A stretch of DNA of 64,000 nucleotides from Axinella damicornis (lineage: Eukaryota > Porifera > Demospongiae > Axinellida > Axinellidae). The position numbers were made by a program, and so were the translations under genes. Of this stretch, positions 37,182 through 47,992 are shown piece after piece. Positions within the stretch are counted from its first letter, which is position 1, and every line of letters begins with the position of its first letter. The notes below the pieces were generated by a model. The model had not been told where the DNA came from. It worked only from the letters and a program-made list of their open reading frames with translations, and ran no database searches. Where the stretch lies: NCBI GenBank assembly GCA_963931865.1, contig OZ007506.1, positions 15,452,242-15,516,241 on the forward strand. Direction: 5' to 3'.

Positions 37182-38710
37182 TGCAGGGTAGCAGAGGTGG
37201 AGCTACAACGAGACATCCTCTATGAGGAGGAGAAGGGTGTGTGCCGGGCCCTGCTCTCCTACCTGCAGAAGCTCTCCCTTTCCCCTTCTATTGAAGGGAC
37301 CCACGGAGGCACTGAGCAACACACAGGGGCCACTGCCCCCTCCAAAGGTGAGCTGGGATACAGTCACTTGGTGAAGGGGGAGCACTTGAACGTAGGCTAA
37401 CATTGATGTGCATGCCCAGAGGTCGGTCATGCCACCACACACTCATAAAGATGAGAAGCATTATTCCAAACAAATGAGAAGTTGGAATGATCGAATCATT
37501 TCCTCTCAAATGATCAGCTAAGCATCACGAGCACACACACACACACTCTTCCTGCCACCCTCTCTCCCCAGTCCGTGATGACGGTATGATGGTATTACGC
37601 CGTCGTGAACAGGACCCAGTGCTGTTGCCGGCTTCCCATCCCTCTGGGCGGAGGAGGAGCAGGAAAGAGAAGAAGAGGAGCTCTCCTGCTAGCAAGGTGG
37701 GTGATGGGTAGATGGATAGAGATGATGATGATTTCAGGTGGTGACATACAGCAAATGTTATTTGCTGTCAATTGGTAGGCGTTATTTGGAACACTGTATG
37801 CACCTTGCAGTACATGGTTCTGTCGTTATGTATATTTATACAGTCCAACAGATACAGTTGTATGTCGGGATGTGGGGGTGGATCCCAAATCATCTCAACT
37901 CTATCTCCACAAGAATAACAATTTGTATTCTAATTGATGCCGACTTCAGCACAGTGTTATATGTCCATATGCCACTCTCCTCCCACCTAGGTTCCCAAGC
38001 CTCTGAACCACAATGCTGCCATTTTCAGCCAGTTCAATTTCCTGGGCCTCTCCCCACCTACCGCCTACACCGATGTCCCCTTTGCCCTCACACAGCTCCA
38101 CGAAAAGTTGGTACGTTGCGATATGTGGCAATCCCGGATAGATGTTATTCAACCTTGGTCGAAAGTTAATCAAGGCAATACCAGCAGTGGGAGGAATTCT
38201 AAAGCAGATGCCCACACCTAAAGAGTGACACTTTGCAAAAACACTTCAAAATCCATGTGCTACACCAAATTTCAGCTATGGTATGTGCGATCTAATTACT
38301 GCTGCAACGATGCGGAAGTATAGCCTTTCATCTGCAGATTATGCTGTATACCTCACACACACACACACATCCCCCTTTCCCACCAGGCCTTCTATGAGAG
38401 CAAGTCGGTGGCAAGGAAAGCTGACTCAGAGGCTGGTGACTCTGGTGTTGGTAGCACAGGTTTTGTCGAGCCTTTTGACAGTGAGCATGAGCTAGCCAGC
38501 CAGGACGACCTTGATCTAATCGGACTTTCCCCAAAGCGAACCAGCGTGGATGAAAAGTTTGTTGATCCCAGTAACCTCAAGCACATGCCTCAAGCTTCTC
38601 TTTCATCTGGATCTGGAAATACCAGCTCGACCAACTCCCTCTCTAGCAGCCAACCTGCCTCCCGTTCCAGTAGCTCTGTCACCGTCAGCTCAAACGGTTC
38701 CGAAGAATAG
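25382..38710 (+). CDS. BFR1: Bfr1-type coiled-coil protein (nuclear segregation protein family), 11 exons
   Basis: A coiled-coil protein resembling yeast Bfr1, an mRNA- and polysome-associated protein linked to secretion and nuclear segregation. Exons: 25382-25492, 27485-27640, 27952-28022, 31902-32003, 32358-32430, 33299-33437, 33890-34046, 37187-37347, 37572-37696, 37991-38110, 38387-38710; 1539 nt, 512 aa. Family-like blocks in order: PPDQRAFEREVNAVSREI (residues about 12-29), KLEQQLQTKQFPATEE (about 113-128), EIDELFQRRQQLHSEF (about 218-233), a long Arg/Glu helix to RRRKQ (about 270), and VELQRDILYEEEKGVCRALL. The tail adds a basic stretch (RRRSRKEKKR), the motif FNFLGLSPPTAYTDVPFAL, and a Ser-rich end. 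Phases agree at all ten junctions. The ATG at 25382 is the first in frame but an upstream coding exon is possible. Several acceptors sit directly after CA or CT microsatellites. The family call is from memory of its architecture; the splice model is strong. Confidence 0.78.
28262..28347 (+). repeat. 28-bp minisatellite, three copies
   Basis: The unit gatgtgttgagaaggctggg plus ygtgctca is repeated three times (the last copy partial) in intron 3 of the BFR1-like gene. Confidence 0.75.
29460..29725 (+). repeat. Degenerate tandem repeat, about 60-70 bp unit
   Basis: Repeated blocks read tttgacttgttgg, tgtctccaac or ggtctccact, and ctgaccctagcgaggta. At least three units are visible, in intron 3 of the BFR1-like gene. 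Confidence 0.5.
31280..31665 (+). repeat. Tandem duplication, period about 190 bp
   Basis: Both copies contain gtttcactggtctg, actatgggatgatatgtgct, acctttccttggggtacac and acatgttcagttt in the same order. It lies in intron 3 of the BFR1-like gene; extra partial units precede it at 31200-31280. Confidence 0.65.
32506..32775 (+). repeat. 38-bp minisatellite, about six copies
   Basis: The unit gtctgtgtgggtctgtatct plus atgccagtgtgttagcct repeats nearly perfectly, with decay toward the right end. It lies in intron 5 of the BFR1-like gene, 75 bp after exon 5. Confidence 0.8.
33119..33297 (+). repeat. Pyrimidine-only tract before BFR1 exon 6
   Basis: About 170 bp of almost pure C/T (tccctcc, cttcctcc) run into the acceptor ctctacag at 33298. 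Such mirror-like tracts can act as a very long polypyrimidine tract. Confidence 0.75.
34524..34811. mobile_element. TA-flanked MITE (Tc1/mariner-like)
   Basis: The left end TA+CCATAGTCGCACGTTATTAG and the right end, read outward, TA+CCGTAGTCACGCGTTATTAG match at all but about 3 positions. TA on both sides fits a Tc1/mariner target duplication. Internal gttaggcgcagg and aggcgcatgcgcctaataac echo the termini. No ORF. It is in intron 7 of the BFR1-like gene; a relative lies at 24102-24362. Confidence 0.75.
34944..35919. mobile_element. TA-flanked element hosting a nested insertion
   Basis: The ends are mirror images: TA+CAGTAGCGGCCAATATAAAC on the left and, read outward, TA+CAGTAGCGGTCAATATAAAG on the right, continuing for about 40 bp (ttcccgta, gtaagcg). 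The CAGGG-ended element at 35136-35481 sits inside. Without it the host is about 625 bp and shows no coding capacity. Confidence 0.7.
35136..35481. mobile_element. CAGGG-ended MITE, 5-bp target duplication (copy 2)
   Basis: Left end CAGGGGCGTCGGAAGC, right end read outward CAGGGGCGCCGGAGCC, flanked by CACAA on both sides (35131-35135 and 35482-35486). It is homologous in inverted orientation to 15360-15667, which also has a 5-bp duplication. CAGGG ends suggest a hAT-related family, an inference only. Confidence 0.8.
35956..36782. mobile_element. Non-autonomous hAT transposon with perfect TIRs and 8-bp duplication
   Basis: The termini are exact 18-bp inverted repeats, CAGGGTTGTACCTATACC (35956-35973 and 36765-36782). 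The flanking octamer GTATTCGA is identical on both sides (35948-35955 and 36783-36790), so the insertion is probably young. Subterminal accgatacc repeats occur near both ends. The middle (36123-36540) is itself a long inverted repeat with arms rich in ggaacggaac. There is no transposase ORF. Confidence 0.92.
37139..37180 (+). repeat. (CA)n microsatellite before BFR1 exon 8
   Basis: Uninterrupted CA repeat ends six bases before the exon, leaving only ttgcag as acceptor. Confidence 0.9.
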
Positions 38711-39091
38711 CTAGCTGCCTTGAGCTCACGGATCTAGAACAATTTTGTTAGAACACGGTGATTTTTCCATCCTACAGTGTAGTTGTGAAACTGTGGTGCT
38801 TTTGAAAAGCAGTAGAATGTATGTAACTTATTCGTACTGGTATCCATGTGAAAATGAATGGCTCTATTATATTATCACTGGTCTTTGAACTATTAGTGAT
38901 TTTCAGAAAGTGTTGGTGTGGATACTGATTATTTATTTTGTGCCAAATATACAATAATTGGAGTTACACTGACACGGACTCTTCTTTCTTTTACACGTCC
39001 ATTCTTGGTTTCTTTTACACTCTTGTACTGGACTTTTATTGCTCACAGGCTCATTTCTTTATATACCCAACAGTCTCATGATGTCATTGTT

Positions 39092-39097
39092 AATAAA
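39092..39097 (+). terminator. Candidate poly(A) signal of the BFR1-like gene
   Basis: AATAAA, 382 bp after the stop codon, followed by a GT-rich stretch (gatcatgtgataac) and a G tract. It is the first canonical hexamer downstream. Confidence 0.5.
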
Positions 39098-39774
39098 CTT
39101 GAATTTGGATCATGTGATAACACTTCAAAAATATGGGGGGGGGGGGGGGGGGGGGGGGGGGATTCAGTTCTGTAATAATTATTGCTGTTGTTAGACTATA
39201 GAGAGCTAGAGCCTCGTTCCCACGCAGGCTCTTGTACACATATGCATGCAATTATTAGCATATGGGAATGAGTAGAGCTATATACATATAATATTTATAT
39301 AATTATAGGGTGTATATTGCAGTGGGCAAGTTAGATGATAATTATGTCACCCACAGCTGGAATTTGCATGACTGTACCAAATTTAATTTACCATACTTCT
39401 CATAAGGATATTAAATCATCAGTACCACAGAATTCCAATTGATACCGCACCACCACTGGCTGGTATCACAATACCAACACCACCACGCAGTATTGGTGAA
39501 ACCATGGCTGGAGGTACCCACTCTAACTCAACCATCAAATTAATTCTTGATCTTCACTTCAGGTCTTACACACAATCAATACCAAGTCACTATGCACACG
39601 ATGATGATAATGCAATGTTTCACTAAAGGAAGAGAGTGTATCAATGACAACTAGTCTTGGAGCAATAAAAAGAGAATGCAGAGTATAGTGTGAAAGTGTA
39701 TGACAAACAGACGACAGCAGTAGGAATAAAGTCAGTAGGAATACTGCATGGGAGTTGTATGAACTGTGTATCAG

Positions 39775-39839
39775 CTAAAATGCTTCGTAAACTTCAGCCC
39801 TTGCTGGATGGTAATTTCTGTGTAAGGCTCAGAACAAAG
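39775..39839 (-). repeat. 65-bp tandem duplication of the RAD21 3' end
   Basis: This unit is a diverged copy of 39840-39904, which holds the last 20 codons and stop of RAD21. Read on the minus strand it gives SEPYTEITIQQGLKFT, against [16 protein letters not shown] in the gene. One base is missing before its own stop, so the copy is untranslated and frameshifted at the end. Confidence 0.85.
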
Positions 39840-42800
39840 CTAAAATGCTTCAGTAAACTTTGGTCCTTTCTGGATGGCAATTTCTGCGTAAGGCTCGGAC
39901 TGATTGACATGAATAGTGCCCTCTTTTGCCAGTAGTAGACAGGTGTAGAACCTGGATGCAGCCTGCTTCCGGTTGCACTTCTGCGTGAGTGCAGTAAAGT
40001 TGATGGTACTTTTGCGTGCGAGTCCCCGGTCAAGCATCCGAAACACCTGCTGAGTCCTCTTGGTCCACCTCCGCTGCTCAAACTCTTCTGAGAGCTCGTT
40101 GCTCTGCTGCTCCTCAGTCGTCTGTGTCCCAGACACTTCGCCAGAAACTCCTTCCAGATTGGGCATCTCAGGGATCACTCGATTAGTAGCATCGTCTTGA
40201 AGGTCTAGATTTCCATCACCAAAACCACCAAGATCTGGACCCTCCAAATCAAACGGTCTCAAATCGTCTCCCATGCCCAAGTCAAGTTCAGAAGTGGAGG
40301 GCTCTACCCCCGGCCCTCGTGCTGTCACATCACCTGTAATTTCTCCTCCAGCTGCAGTAGTATTGACAAGTGTTGTGTCACCACCTACATTCCCCTCTCG
40401 AGCCCTCTCAATATCCGCAGTGGTGTCCTTAGTGGCATTCACATCCCTGCTTTCTTCGATATCCTGCTCCAGATCGATCAGTGTTTCATTTGTTGGTTCA
40501 CCAGGTATCTCAGTAGTATAGTGCTTTGTCACCAGGGTAACAAGATTGGATGCAACAAAAGAGAATGTTGGTCGAAGGAACAGCTGCTCACAACCACCCA
40601 CCTCCCTCCAGGAAAGCGCCTTCTTTGTGGGGGGTGGGAAGGCACACATTGCATGGACAGTGTCCGAATAGTCATCCAGTTGTTCTTTGATTACATCTGA
40701 AGTGAGTTCCTTCTGGTTGTCGACAACTAGCTTGCGTTTTCGTTTTGTTCTTCGCTCCTTCATCCCTGATTCCTCAATAGGCTCAAGGACAAAGCCTTCC
40801 TCCTCCATTGGGATGACCGTAGTGTCGCCTCCTAGTGTCTGGTCTTGGTCTCCTGCTGTGTTCAGAGCAGTGGAGATGAACACAATCCATGAAAAGACTG
40901 CAACTGTACTCACACATTATTAGTGATGCACCGATAATCGCATCAGCTATCGGTAACTAGTAGTGCTGTGAACCGATGTCAATTAATCAGTTAATCAATC
41001 GCCTTAGCGATCAATTATTGCCCACCGGATGCACCCTAGGTTAAACTGTGATGTCACATGGTCCTTGCCGAGAAAAGCCCCAGTCGGTGCTACTTTAGTT
41101 AGCTAGCTGTTCTACCTACAGTACTTGTTGTCAGCAAAGTAGCCACAAACGCTGATCAGTGCAAGCTCCAAATGCCTGTCAGTAAATTTTCTACAGTTTT
41201 CAGCAGTTTGGAAGTAATTTGGCTACAAATGTGTGCTGGAACGGGAAAAGAGATCGTACCATCAGACTAGCCCCATTCCAGTCCCACGCCCAGCCTTTCG
41301 TCGCTTGCAGTACAGAAAAGCGGGGAGGGCTGGTACATTTCCTCACGTGAGTGACATCAAGGGTAGAAAGACAGTAGAAAGACCTAAAATGAATGTGGGC
41401 GTACTGGGTCTCAGAACAGCAAGAAGAGTGAAGGTATCAGGTAACATACATGTACCACATGTATCTAGCTAGCGGGAGGCAACTGTCATACTCACTGAGC
41501 GTTGAATGTGTAGATTGGTGAAAAACACGCAAAAACGTAGCATCCTCATTGTAAAACTTTTGCCATTTGTCGATTAGCGTGGGACTGGGAACGAGGCTAC
41601 CGTCAGGTCACAGCTCTAGTACGTAACTAACCGACAACACATTTTGAGCAACATCAGCATCAGCTGCTTTTCTCGGGAGCTGATACCGATAACCGCTCTT
41701 CAGCCGTGATCAATTATATTGTTCAGGAGGACACAAGGTTTGCTGTCTGCAATGTCCGGGGGACTGGTATTTGGAGGGGGTAGATCTTAAGTATCAGGAT
41801 TGGCCAATGCTTGCATACTATTACCGGTGCATCACTACACACTACATACCCAAACACTTCAATTCTCACCTGAGGGTTGTTTACTGGCAGCTGGCTGCTC
41901 CTGTGGTGGCTGGTCAACCTCCATTGCGGTCTCTTTGTCCTTTTCTGTCTCACCTTCAGAGTAATACAAAAGTAGTTACCTTGAAACCCTGAATATATTC
42001 CATAGAAGTCAGTTTCAGTCTATGGTCATGTGCTACCAGTACTGGCTTTAAAGACGGCTTTGTGGTTTATCTGGGAATGTGCCACCCCTCCACATGTCAC
42101 TCCATGCATGTGGTGATTTTAACCAGGCTTTTTTCTGCCGCGTTAGCACTGCAGCGACAAACGCTGGGGTGAGAAGGCCTGGGAACATGGCTATACACAT
42201 GCAGACAGGTGCATGTATTATCAACCCAACCACCAAATCACCTTCTCCCTCTTGCTGCTTCTGCGCCTCTTCCAGAGCAATATCCGACACGTTTGGAACC
42301 CCTCCAAATTCTCCCATTCCGCCATCTCCAAACCCAAAGCCATCCTCAAGGAAGTCTCCCCCACCAAAGTCCCCCCTGTCTGGAAGCCGGTCTTCGAGGA
42401 TGAAGTCTGGCTCCTTATCGCCCCCCTCCTGTAACGTGGTGCCATTGGTGAGGTCACTGACCTGCAAAGAGGTTTGGGGAGAATAAGGCGATAGACACAC
42501 TGTCGCTATGTAAAGGAGGAAGAGATTTTGTGCTAGTTCACTCGAAAGACCAGCAAAACAGTCAATGGGACCGAAAAAAAATAATACCACATACACAAAA
42601 GTACATCAGGGTTTGGGGGGGGAGAGGGGGGCATTTTACCCTCCCCCTTGAGTCTTTGCTGACCCTCTTGTAAGATACCCAAAGACTATTATGTCCATGA
42701 ATGCAAGGCAAATCATGCCTCCCCCTTACTTCGGCGCGCAATTTTTTTTGCCTGAACAACTTTCTAAATGAAACACTGTACATGTAGAGTCTCTGCATAC

Positions 42801-45517
42801 GTATACATGTAGCAACTACAGTGAAACTTGTCTATGAAAGACACATTGGGACCCAAGTCACCTTGTCCTTCGAAAGGAGGCTGTCCTTCATAGGGAGGCC
42901 AAACAGTACACTATAAAGTGGGACGTAATGGGTGCTCTTTATATAGAACTTGTCCCGTATCATCGGTTCCACAGTACCTGCATGGTCGTCCTGTCAGTTT
43001 GATTCTTATCATCTGCAAATGCGACAGTTTTGGAGTTTCTGGGAACCTCGATGTCCTCCATCCCACCCCCAAACTCTCCTCCCCCCAGATCAAAATCCCC
43101 GAACTCTCCCCCAAACACGTCTCCTCCCGTAGTTGTGACATCCTCGGCAATGGTGATCTCAGAGGCCCTACTTGGATTGATTGTGAACTGATCCACAACG
43201 TCAAAGGAGCTGGAAGGAAGATAACCCTCCATCACACTTGCTTCAACTCATACATGAGAGGGACAAAATGGAGGTGAACAAAATGCCGGAACAAGGGGGG
43301 GTCACTCCCATAGACACTATAGTCACAGCTGCGACCGCGGGTCAAAGCTCTGACCGCTGTTTTTGGAGTTTTGACTGTTGACCACGCCGATTTTCGTCCG
43401 TTGACCTTTGACCGATCAGCTATTTGCCCTTGTAATACTTGCCTGCACGTCGCCATAAATAGGGCGGCGCGCGTTTTTGACTGTACTTTTTTGCCGCTTT
43501 GACCGTTGACTGCACCCATTTGGGCGGCTTTGACCGTTGACCATTGACCGACTGCGGTCGCAGCTGTGACTATAGAGTCTATGGGAGTGACTCCCCCTTG
43601 CCGGAAGATTGCTCAACACAAGGACTCATACAGCCTTGTTCCCAGCCCCCCATCCACCTTGGCTACTTGCAGTACGTAAAAGCAAGGAGGGTCTGGTGCA
43701 TACTGTCACGCAAGCATGATGCAATCAACAAATGGCAAAACAAATTCGGATTGAAAAGGCAACGTTTCACATGCTGTTCATTAATCACACTCCAAATACT
43801 TCCTTGAGCCCCAGTGCACTCGTGCATAATCAAACCCTTTCTGTCCCTATATCACATGTCATTATGTCCCAGCAGAACAGACTAGGCACATCCCACCAAG
43901 TCTCATCCCATCCTCACCCCAGGTCTGCCACAGCAGTCTCGAAATCATGGAATATCTCTGGGAGGGTGATGGCATCGGTGTTTAATACCCCACCCTCAGC
44001 TGGTAGGTCCACGATTCCAGGCCTGAAATCAAGAGGTGCATACAACCATGGTCAGCAGAGCAAGTGCATAGTCAGAGCAGAGGAAGAACAAGGTGTGCCA
44101 CATTCATAAGTTATCCCTCGTGTGCATATGCTCACAGCAGGGTTAATAATCAGTCTGTTCGTCTATGTGTATGCGTCAGTGTGTAAGTCATCAACTTTTT
44201 CGACAGCTACAGTGAATCAGCTCAGAGTAACAAAAATTTTAAAGCATTTCTGTGCTTGATGGAGGGCAAAAGGCTTGCATTTCGTCACGGATTTTTGATG
44301 TAATGTTACTTACGGTGATGTCAGCATGTTTATTCCAAATAAAGCACAGTCTGAATTTCTGAAAGCAGGCTAGGTGCTCTACTAGGCACATTCATTGTAT
44401 CTAGGCTCAGAGGTGGTGGCGTGGGGGTGGGCAACCACCAAGTCAGCCACACTGTATGCCAGTCAACCAGCTACATGTAGACAAAACTGTTCGCTCTCTA
44501 GCTGGTCGAATGCTTCTCCTGGAAGTAGCCTCGTCCCCAGGCCACAAATAAAACTTAGGTGGAGCACATGCCGCATGCTGACCATGACACCAGCTGCAAG
44601 CTGAGATCCCCAAGACAGCCATTCAATGGCCTAGCTGAAAACTGGCAAATTAAACGCCAAAACAACCCCTTTCCAGGTTACTGTGAAGTGTTTTCAACAC
44701 ATACATGTACTATTTGAAGACACTGCCAAAGCGTGGCTACCGTCAATTGCCACACAGTTATCGGTCAAGTGCTACCCACTAACGTGGCCAGGGATGAAAA
44801 CAGCACACTCAGAACAGTAATTCACAACTGGAACACCCTTCCAGGTTTAATTAGAACAGAGGCTGTAAGCTAGGACTCACTGCTGCCTCTGGGCATGGGG
44901 TTGAGTAGGCAGGAAACAAGGTGCTCAACAATTAGAATAATCACATTGTGGGGTAGTAAGGCTCAGTGTAGAACATGCAGCATTGGCATGAACATGACTG
45001 TCATCAGAGCAACCACAACCTCACGCCACACAATATCACATGCATAGGAACTGCAAGTCGGCTAGTGGAAACATGCAGTCTAGCAGGCAACGTCACATTT
45101 AACTTGTATGCATACAGCACACTGTTCCAGCACACAATATAGTCTACAGGGCACATACGGAAGGCATGAACAGATGAAAGCACTCTTGCCATCGTTTTGG
45201 ACATGCACTAGACAACCCACACCACCAACAAATGATGTCAGTACTCACCTAAATGCCATCCTGATTTTTGCACATGCTTCTCCAAGATCATGAATGAGAT
45301 ACTTCTGCTTTCTAGAGTAGATCCTTACAACTCCAAGCAGAAGATGACCAGAGGTACGGAGTGCCATCTTGATCTTTGGGGATATGATGTCGTCCACAGT
45401 TTGCTCCACATCAGTTTCAAATATGTGTGCCTTTGTCAGCTTCTTGTCCCAATGGGCCGCAAGCCATACTTTGGCCAGTGGGCCCTTCTTGGCTAACACA
45501 AACGCCCCATAGAACAT
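39840..45517 (-). CDS. RAD21: Cohesin kleisin subunit RAD21 (6 coding exons)
   Basis: The alpha-kleisin that closes the SMC1-SMC3 cohesin ring in sister chromatid cohesion, and is cut by separase at anaphase. Exons (minus strand): 45517-45249, 44022-43918, 43209-42978, 42461-42242, 41953-41870, 40855-39840; 1926 nt, 641 aa, close to the vertebrate length. The N-terminal SMC3-binding domain starts [20 protein letters not shown] and includes [20 protein letters not shown]. The middle is acidic and Gly-rich ([19 protein letters not shown]). The central conserved block contains KRKRKLVVD and [11 protein letters not shown], where SA/STAG binds. The C-terminal winged helix for SMC1 covers about 566-641 ([27 protein letters not shown]). 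All junction phases agree. The acceptor of the last exon could be 40855 or 40852. Possible separase-like ERAR occurs in the last exon. Introns carry transposons at 40921-41837 and 43286-43604. Confidence 0.95.
40921..41837. mobile_element. Old hAT-like element (TAGTGATGCACCG ends)
   Basis: The left end TAGTGATGCACCGATAA and the right end, read outward, TAGTGATGCACCGGTAA are near-identical. Flanking octamers CACATTAT and CACACTAC match at 6 of 8 bases, consistent with a decayed target duplication. Inner segments repeat agctatcggtaac and gctgataccgataac. A large tagcc...ggcta hairpin repeat (41275-41602) is nested inside. It lies in RAD21 intron 5. Confidence 0.65.
43286..43604. mobile_element. 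TIR element with about 50-bp ends
   Basis: Left and right ends mirror each other over about 50 bp (gtcactcccatagac, ctatagtcacagctgcgacc). The interior is a run of degenerate ttgaccgttgacc units. Sister copy at 9169-9452. No ORF. It is in RAD21 intron 2. Confidence 0.75.
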
Positions 45518-45849
45518 TTTGCAGAATGTTTTCTCAAATGATTCTGAAGGAGGAAGGTAATTACATCTAACATTTGGCCAGGACTCAAATCTAGTAGCTT
45601 CCGTGGGGCATTCGGGCGATAACTGACACGCCTTACCCTCCGGTTGTACACAGCCCCTCAAGGCCCTAGGCGGACTGTTTACGCGCCTCAAAGAACAAAG
45701 GCTTTTTAACCTTTGAAAAGCTTCACGTTTGTAACTTATCCCCTCTCATAGTTACCTTACTAACTTTCTTCTCGACAGGTACAAGGAGCGACCTTCCTTC
45801 ACAGTCAAACAGGGTAGTTTTTCTCTTGGGAAATCTTCCCGCTTCCTCT

Positions 45850-45910
45850 CAATCCGCCATTTTTGAATTTCTGCATCGTTTAGTACGCATGCGCAGAATT
45901 TGACCAATGA
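45850..45910 (-). promoter_or_regulatory. Probable RAD21 core promoter elements
   Basis: About 340-390 bp upstream of the RAD21 start codon, in order along the minus strand: an inverted CCAAT box (ccaat on + at 45904-45908), an NRF-1-like palindrome acgcatgcgcag (45885-45896), and aaaaatggcgg on the sense strand (45854-45864), which resembles a YY1 site. This trio is typical of housekeeping promoters in animals. Use in this organism is inferred. Confidence 0.4.
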
Positions 45911-46110
45911 AAACCTTTCCCGGGAAATTTTTTGAACCAAACTTTTGCCCTCCACACGTTGCAGGATGTATCACTTACTGAACACCCCTGGTAGTCATTC
46001 ATTCACACATTAAATTCTGTAACTCTTTTGCACTGTTGTTATAATATTATTTTATCTACTGATTTTGTAGGACTCTCGGGTACAAAATGTAGCTAGACCA
46101 GCCACTGGCT

Positions 46111-46119
46111 GATGAGTGC

Positions 46120-46161
<42 letters not shown>

Positions 46162-46207
46162 CATAGATAGATACATTGACAGATAGGTAGCTAGCTAGCT
46201 AGCTAGC

Positions 46208-46246
<39 letters not shown>

Positions 46247-46262
46247 ATAGCTAGATAGATAA
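46111..46262 (+). repeat. (GATA)n microsatellite with gcta runs
   Basis: Two blocks of gata repeats are separated by a short tagctagc block. The block type changes without a spacer, as expected for slippage-derived repeats. Confidence 0.9.
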
Positions 46263-47710
46263 CAAATCACACCACTGGTACAGCTGGCTTGTATCAGTGC
46301 TTGCTAGCTAGCTAATTGCCAATTATTGATTTTGACAGTTTTGACAGTTGCCACGGACTCTCGTTTCAAACTGCTTAGTGGACATGGGTTTGTCCACTGT
46401 GACCATTGCCTTCAAACTCAAGTTCCCATATAAAGGCTGATATAAAACCCATTAGTTTGAAGTGACTTCAAGACAAGATTAACATGCAGCTAGAGTGTGT
46501 CAATAGCCAGACCACTAGTGTTGACAAGTGCCTGTTGAAGGTATGTCTTATATAGCTATATAACCATGGATAGTATAGACTACGTAAACTTGTGGAATGG
46601 AGGGAAATTCGGCCATATTTCTGGCGAGGACCGGGAGAAGGTGAGGTTCAAGCTCAGACATGCTACATACAAACTACTTATTACTTGCAGTCTACACTGG
46701 AGCCAGCTAGATAGCCAAGTTTATCTCACGAATTTTACTGAAACTGGAAAATTAGCTACCCGAGTGAGAATCAGCAGGATCAGAACAGTGGAAAGTGACT
46801 TAGCTAACTATAGGTCTACCCTTCTGCAAATAGCACTATAAACTCGTGCACGCTCAGCAACATGTTGCTTCATGTAGCTTGCTAGCCAGCTACTTCCAGC
46901 TGAGCTTCCCCATGCACTATTAGCTAAGTTTGATGTGCCTTGATATTTGGCTACATTGCAAAGGGACGACAGCAGCTGGAGCTGCAAAATTTGCATTGTA
47001 GCTGGAGGAAAGACTGCACTATCTTCTGAACTTACAGCAAGTGTCTATCTGCTTCCAGTCATAAATTTCCAAGATACCCCCACTTTAGTCTACCTTAGCT
47101 AGCTAGCTAGCTAACTCTCTCTCAGCATTGTAGCTACAGAAGACATATGCATGAAGCATTAACGGAGGTTTGCAAACATGGTCACTTGGTTCTTGGATTC
47201 TTAGATTTTCATTGGGTCCTCTAGCTAGCTAGCTATACCTATAGTGCCTGTCGGGATGGAACTCCAGAAAGGATGGTTGTAGTCCACTGTCATCTCAACC
47301 TCGTTGGAGTACCTGCTGTTATTGCGGATAGGCAGGCTGTGCAGTAGACGAAAACGGTCTCATCAAATCCGAGAGTGCTCCCTACTCCGCAGCAGCAGCA
47401 GGACTAACGCGAGCGATAGATCGGACTTGAGTGGGCTCCATTAGGACTCGCGGCAACTGTCTCTGCAGTACATGCAGTCCGCGTTAATAGTGTATACGTG
47501 GGGTTTCAAGGCTGGAGTCTGCGGTCAGTGGGCTGTACTGTAAGCATAAGCTACTTGCGCAGTTACAACTTACAAATGGCTTCAAAGTTTCCTTCCACCG
47601 GGGGTAAACTTCACTCAATGACTCAGTACATGACATTCTCTATAGCAAGTACCTTTGGAGTTGCTCTAGCTGCTGCCCATCAGGTTATCTTGTGCAACAA
47701 GCATGCATTT

Positions 47711-47757
<47 letters not shown>

Positions 47758-47992
47758 CAAGGTTGATCAGTGCAGTAACCTCACTCGGTATGAAGAAGAT
47801 GCACAAGTTCATCGATCATTCATCTTTCACTGTTATCTTGCACCTATTCTGTTCTGACATTCCACCTAATCTATCTAGCTAATCTAGCTAGTATTATTAC
47901 TGCAAGACTCCTTCAGTCTGATTGTGTTTATTGCACCGTTGCTCTTCAATTGCTGTCTTTGTTTGATGTGTCCCCCCTATAGCTCTCCATGT

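Larger units (their letters stand above)
38711..39839. other. Convergent 3' flanks of BFR1-like and RAD21 genes
   Basis: No coding gene. It holds the 3' untranslated region of the BFR1-like gene, a G homopolymer at 39137-39162, a hairpin-repeat fragment near 39212, and the duplicated RAD21 terminus at 39775-39839. The two genes end 1129 bp apart. Confidence 0.6.
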
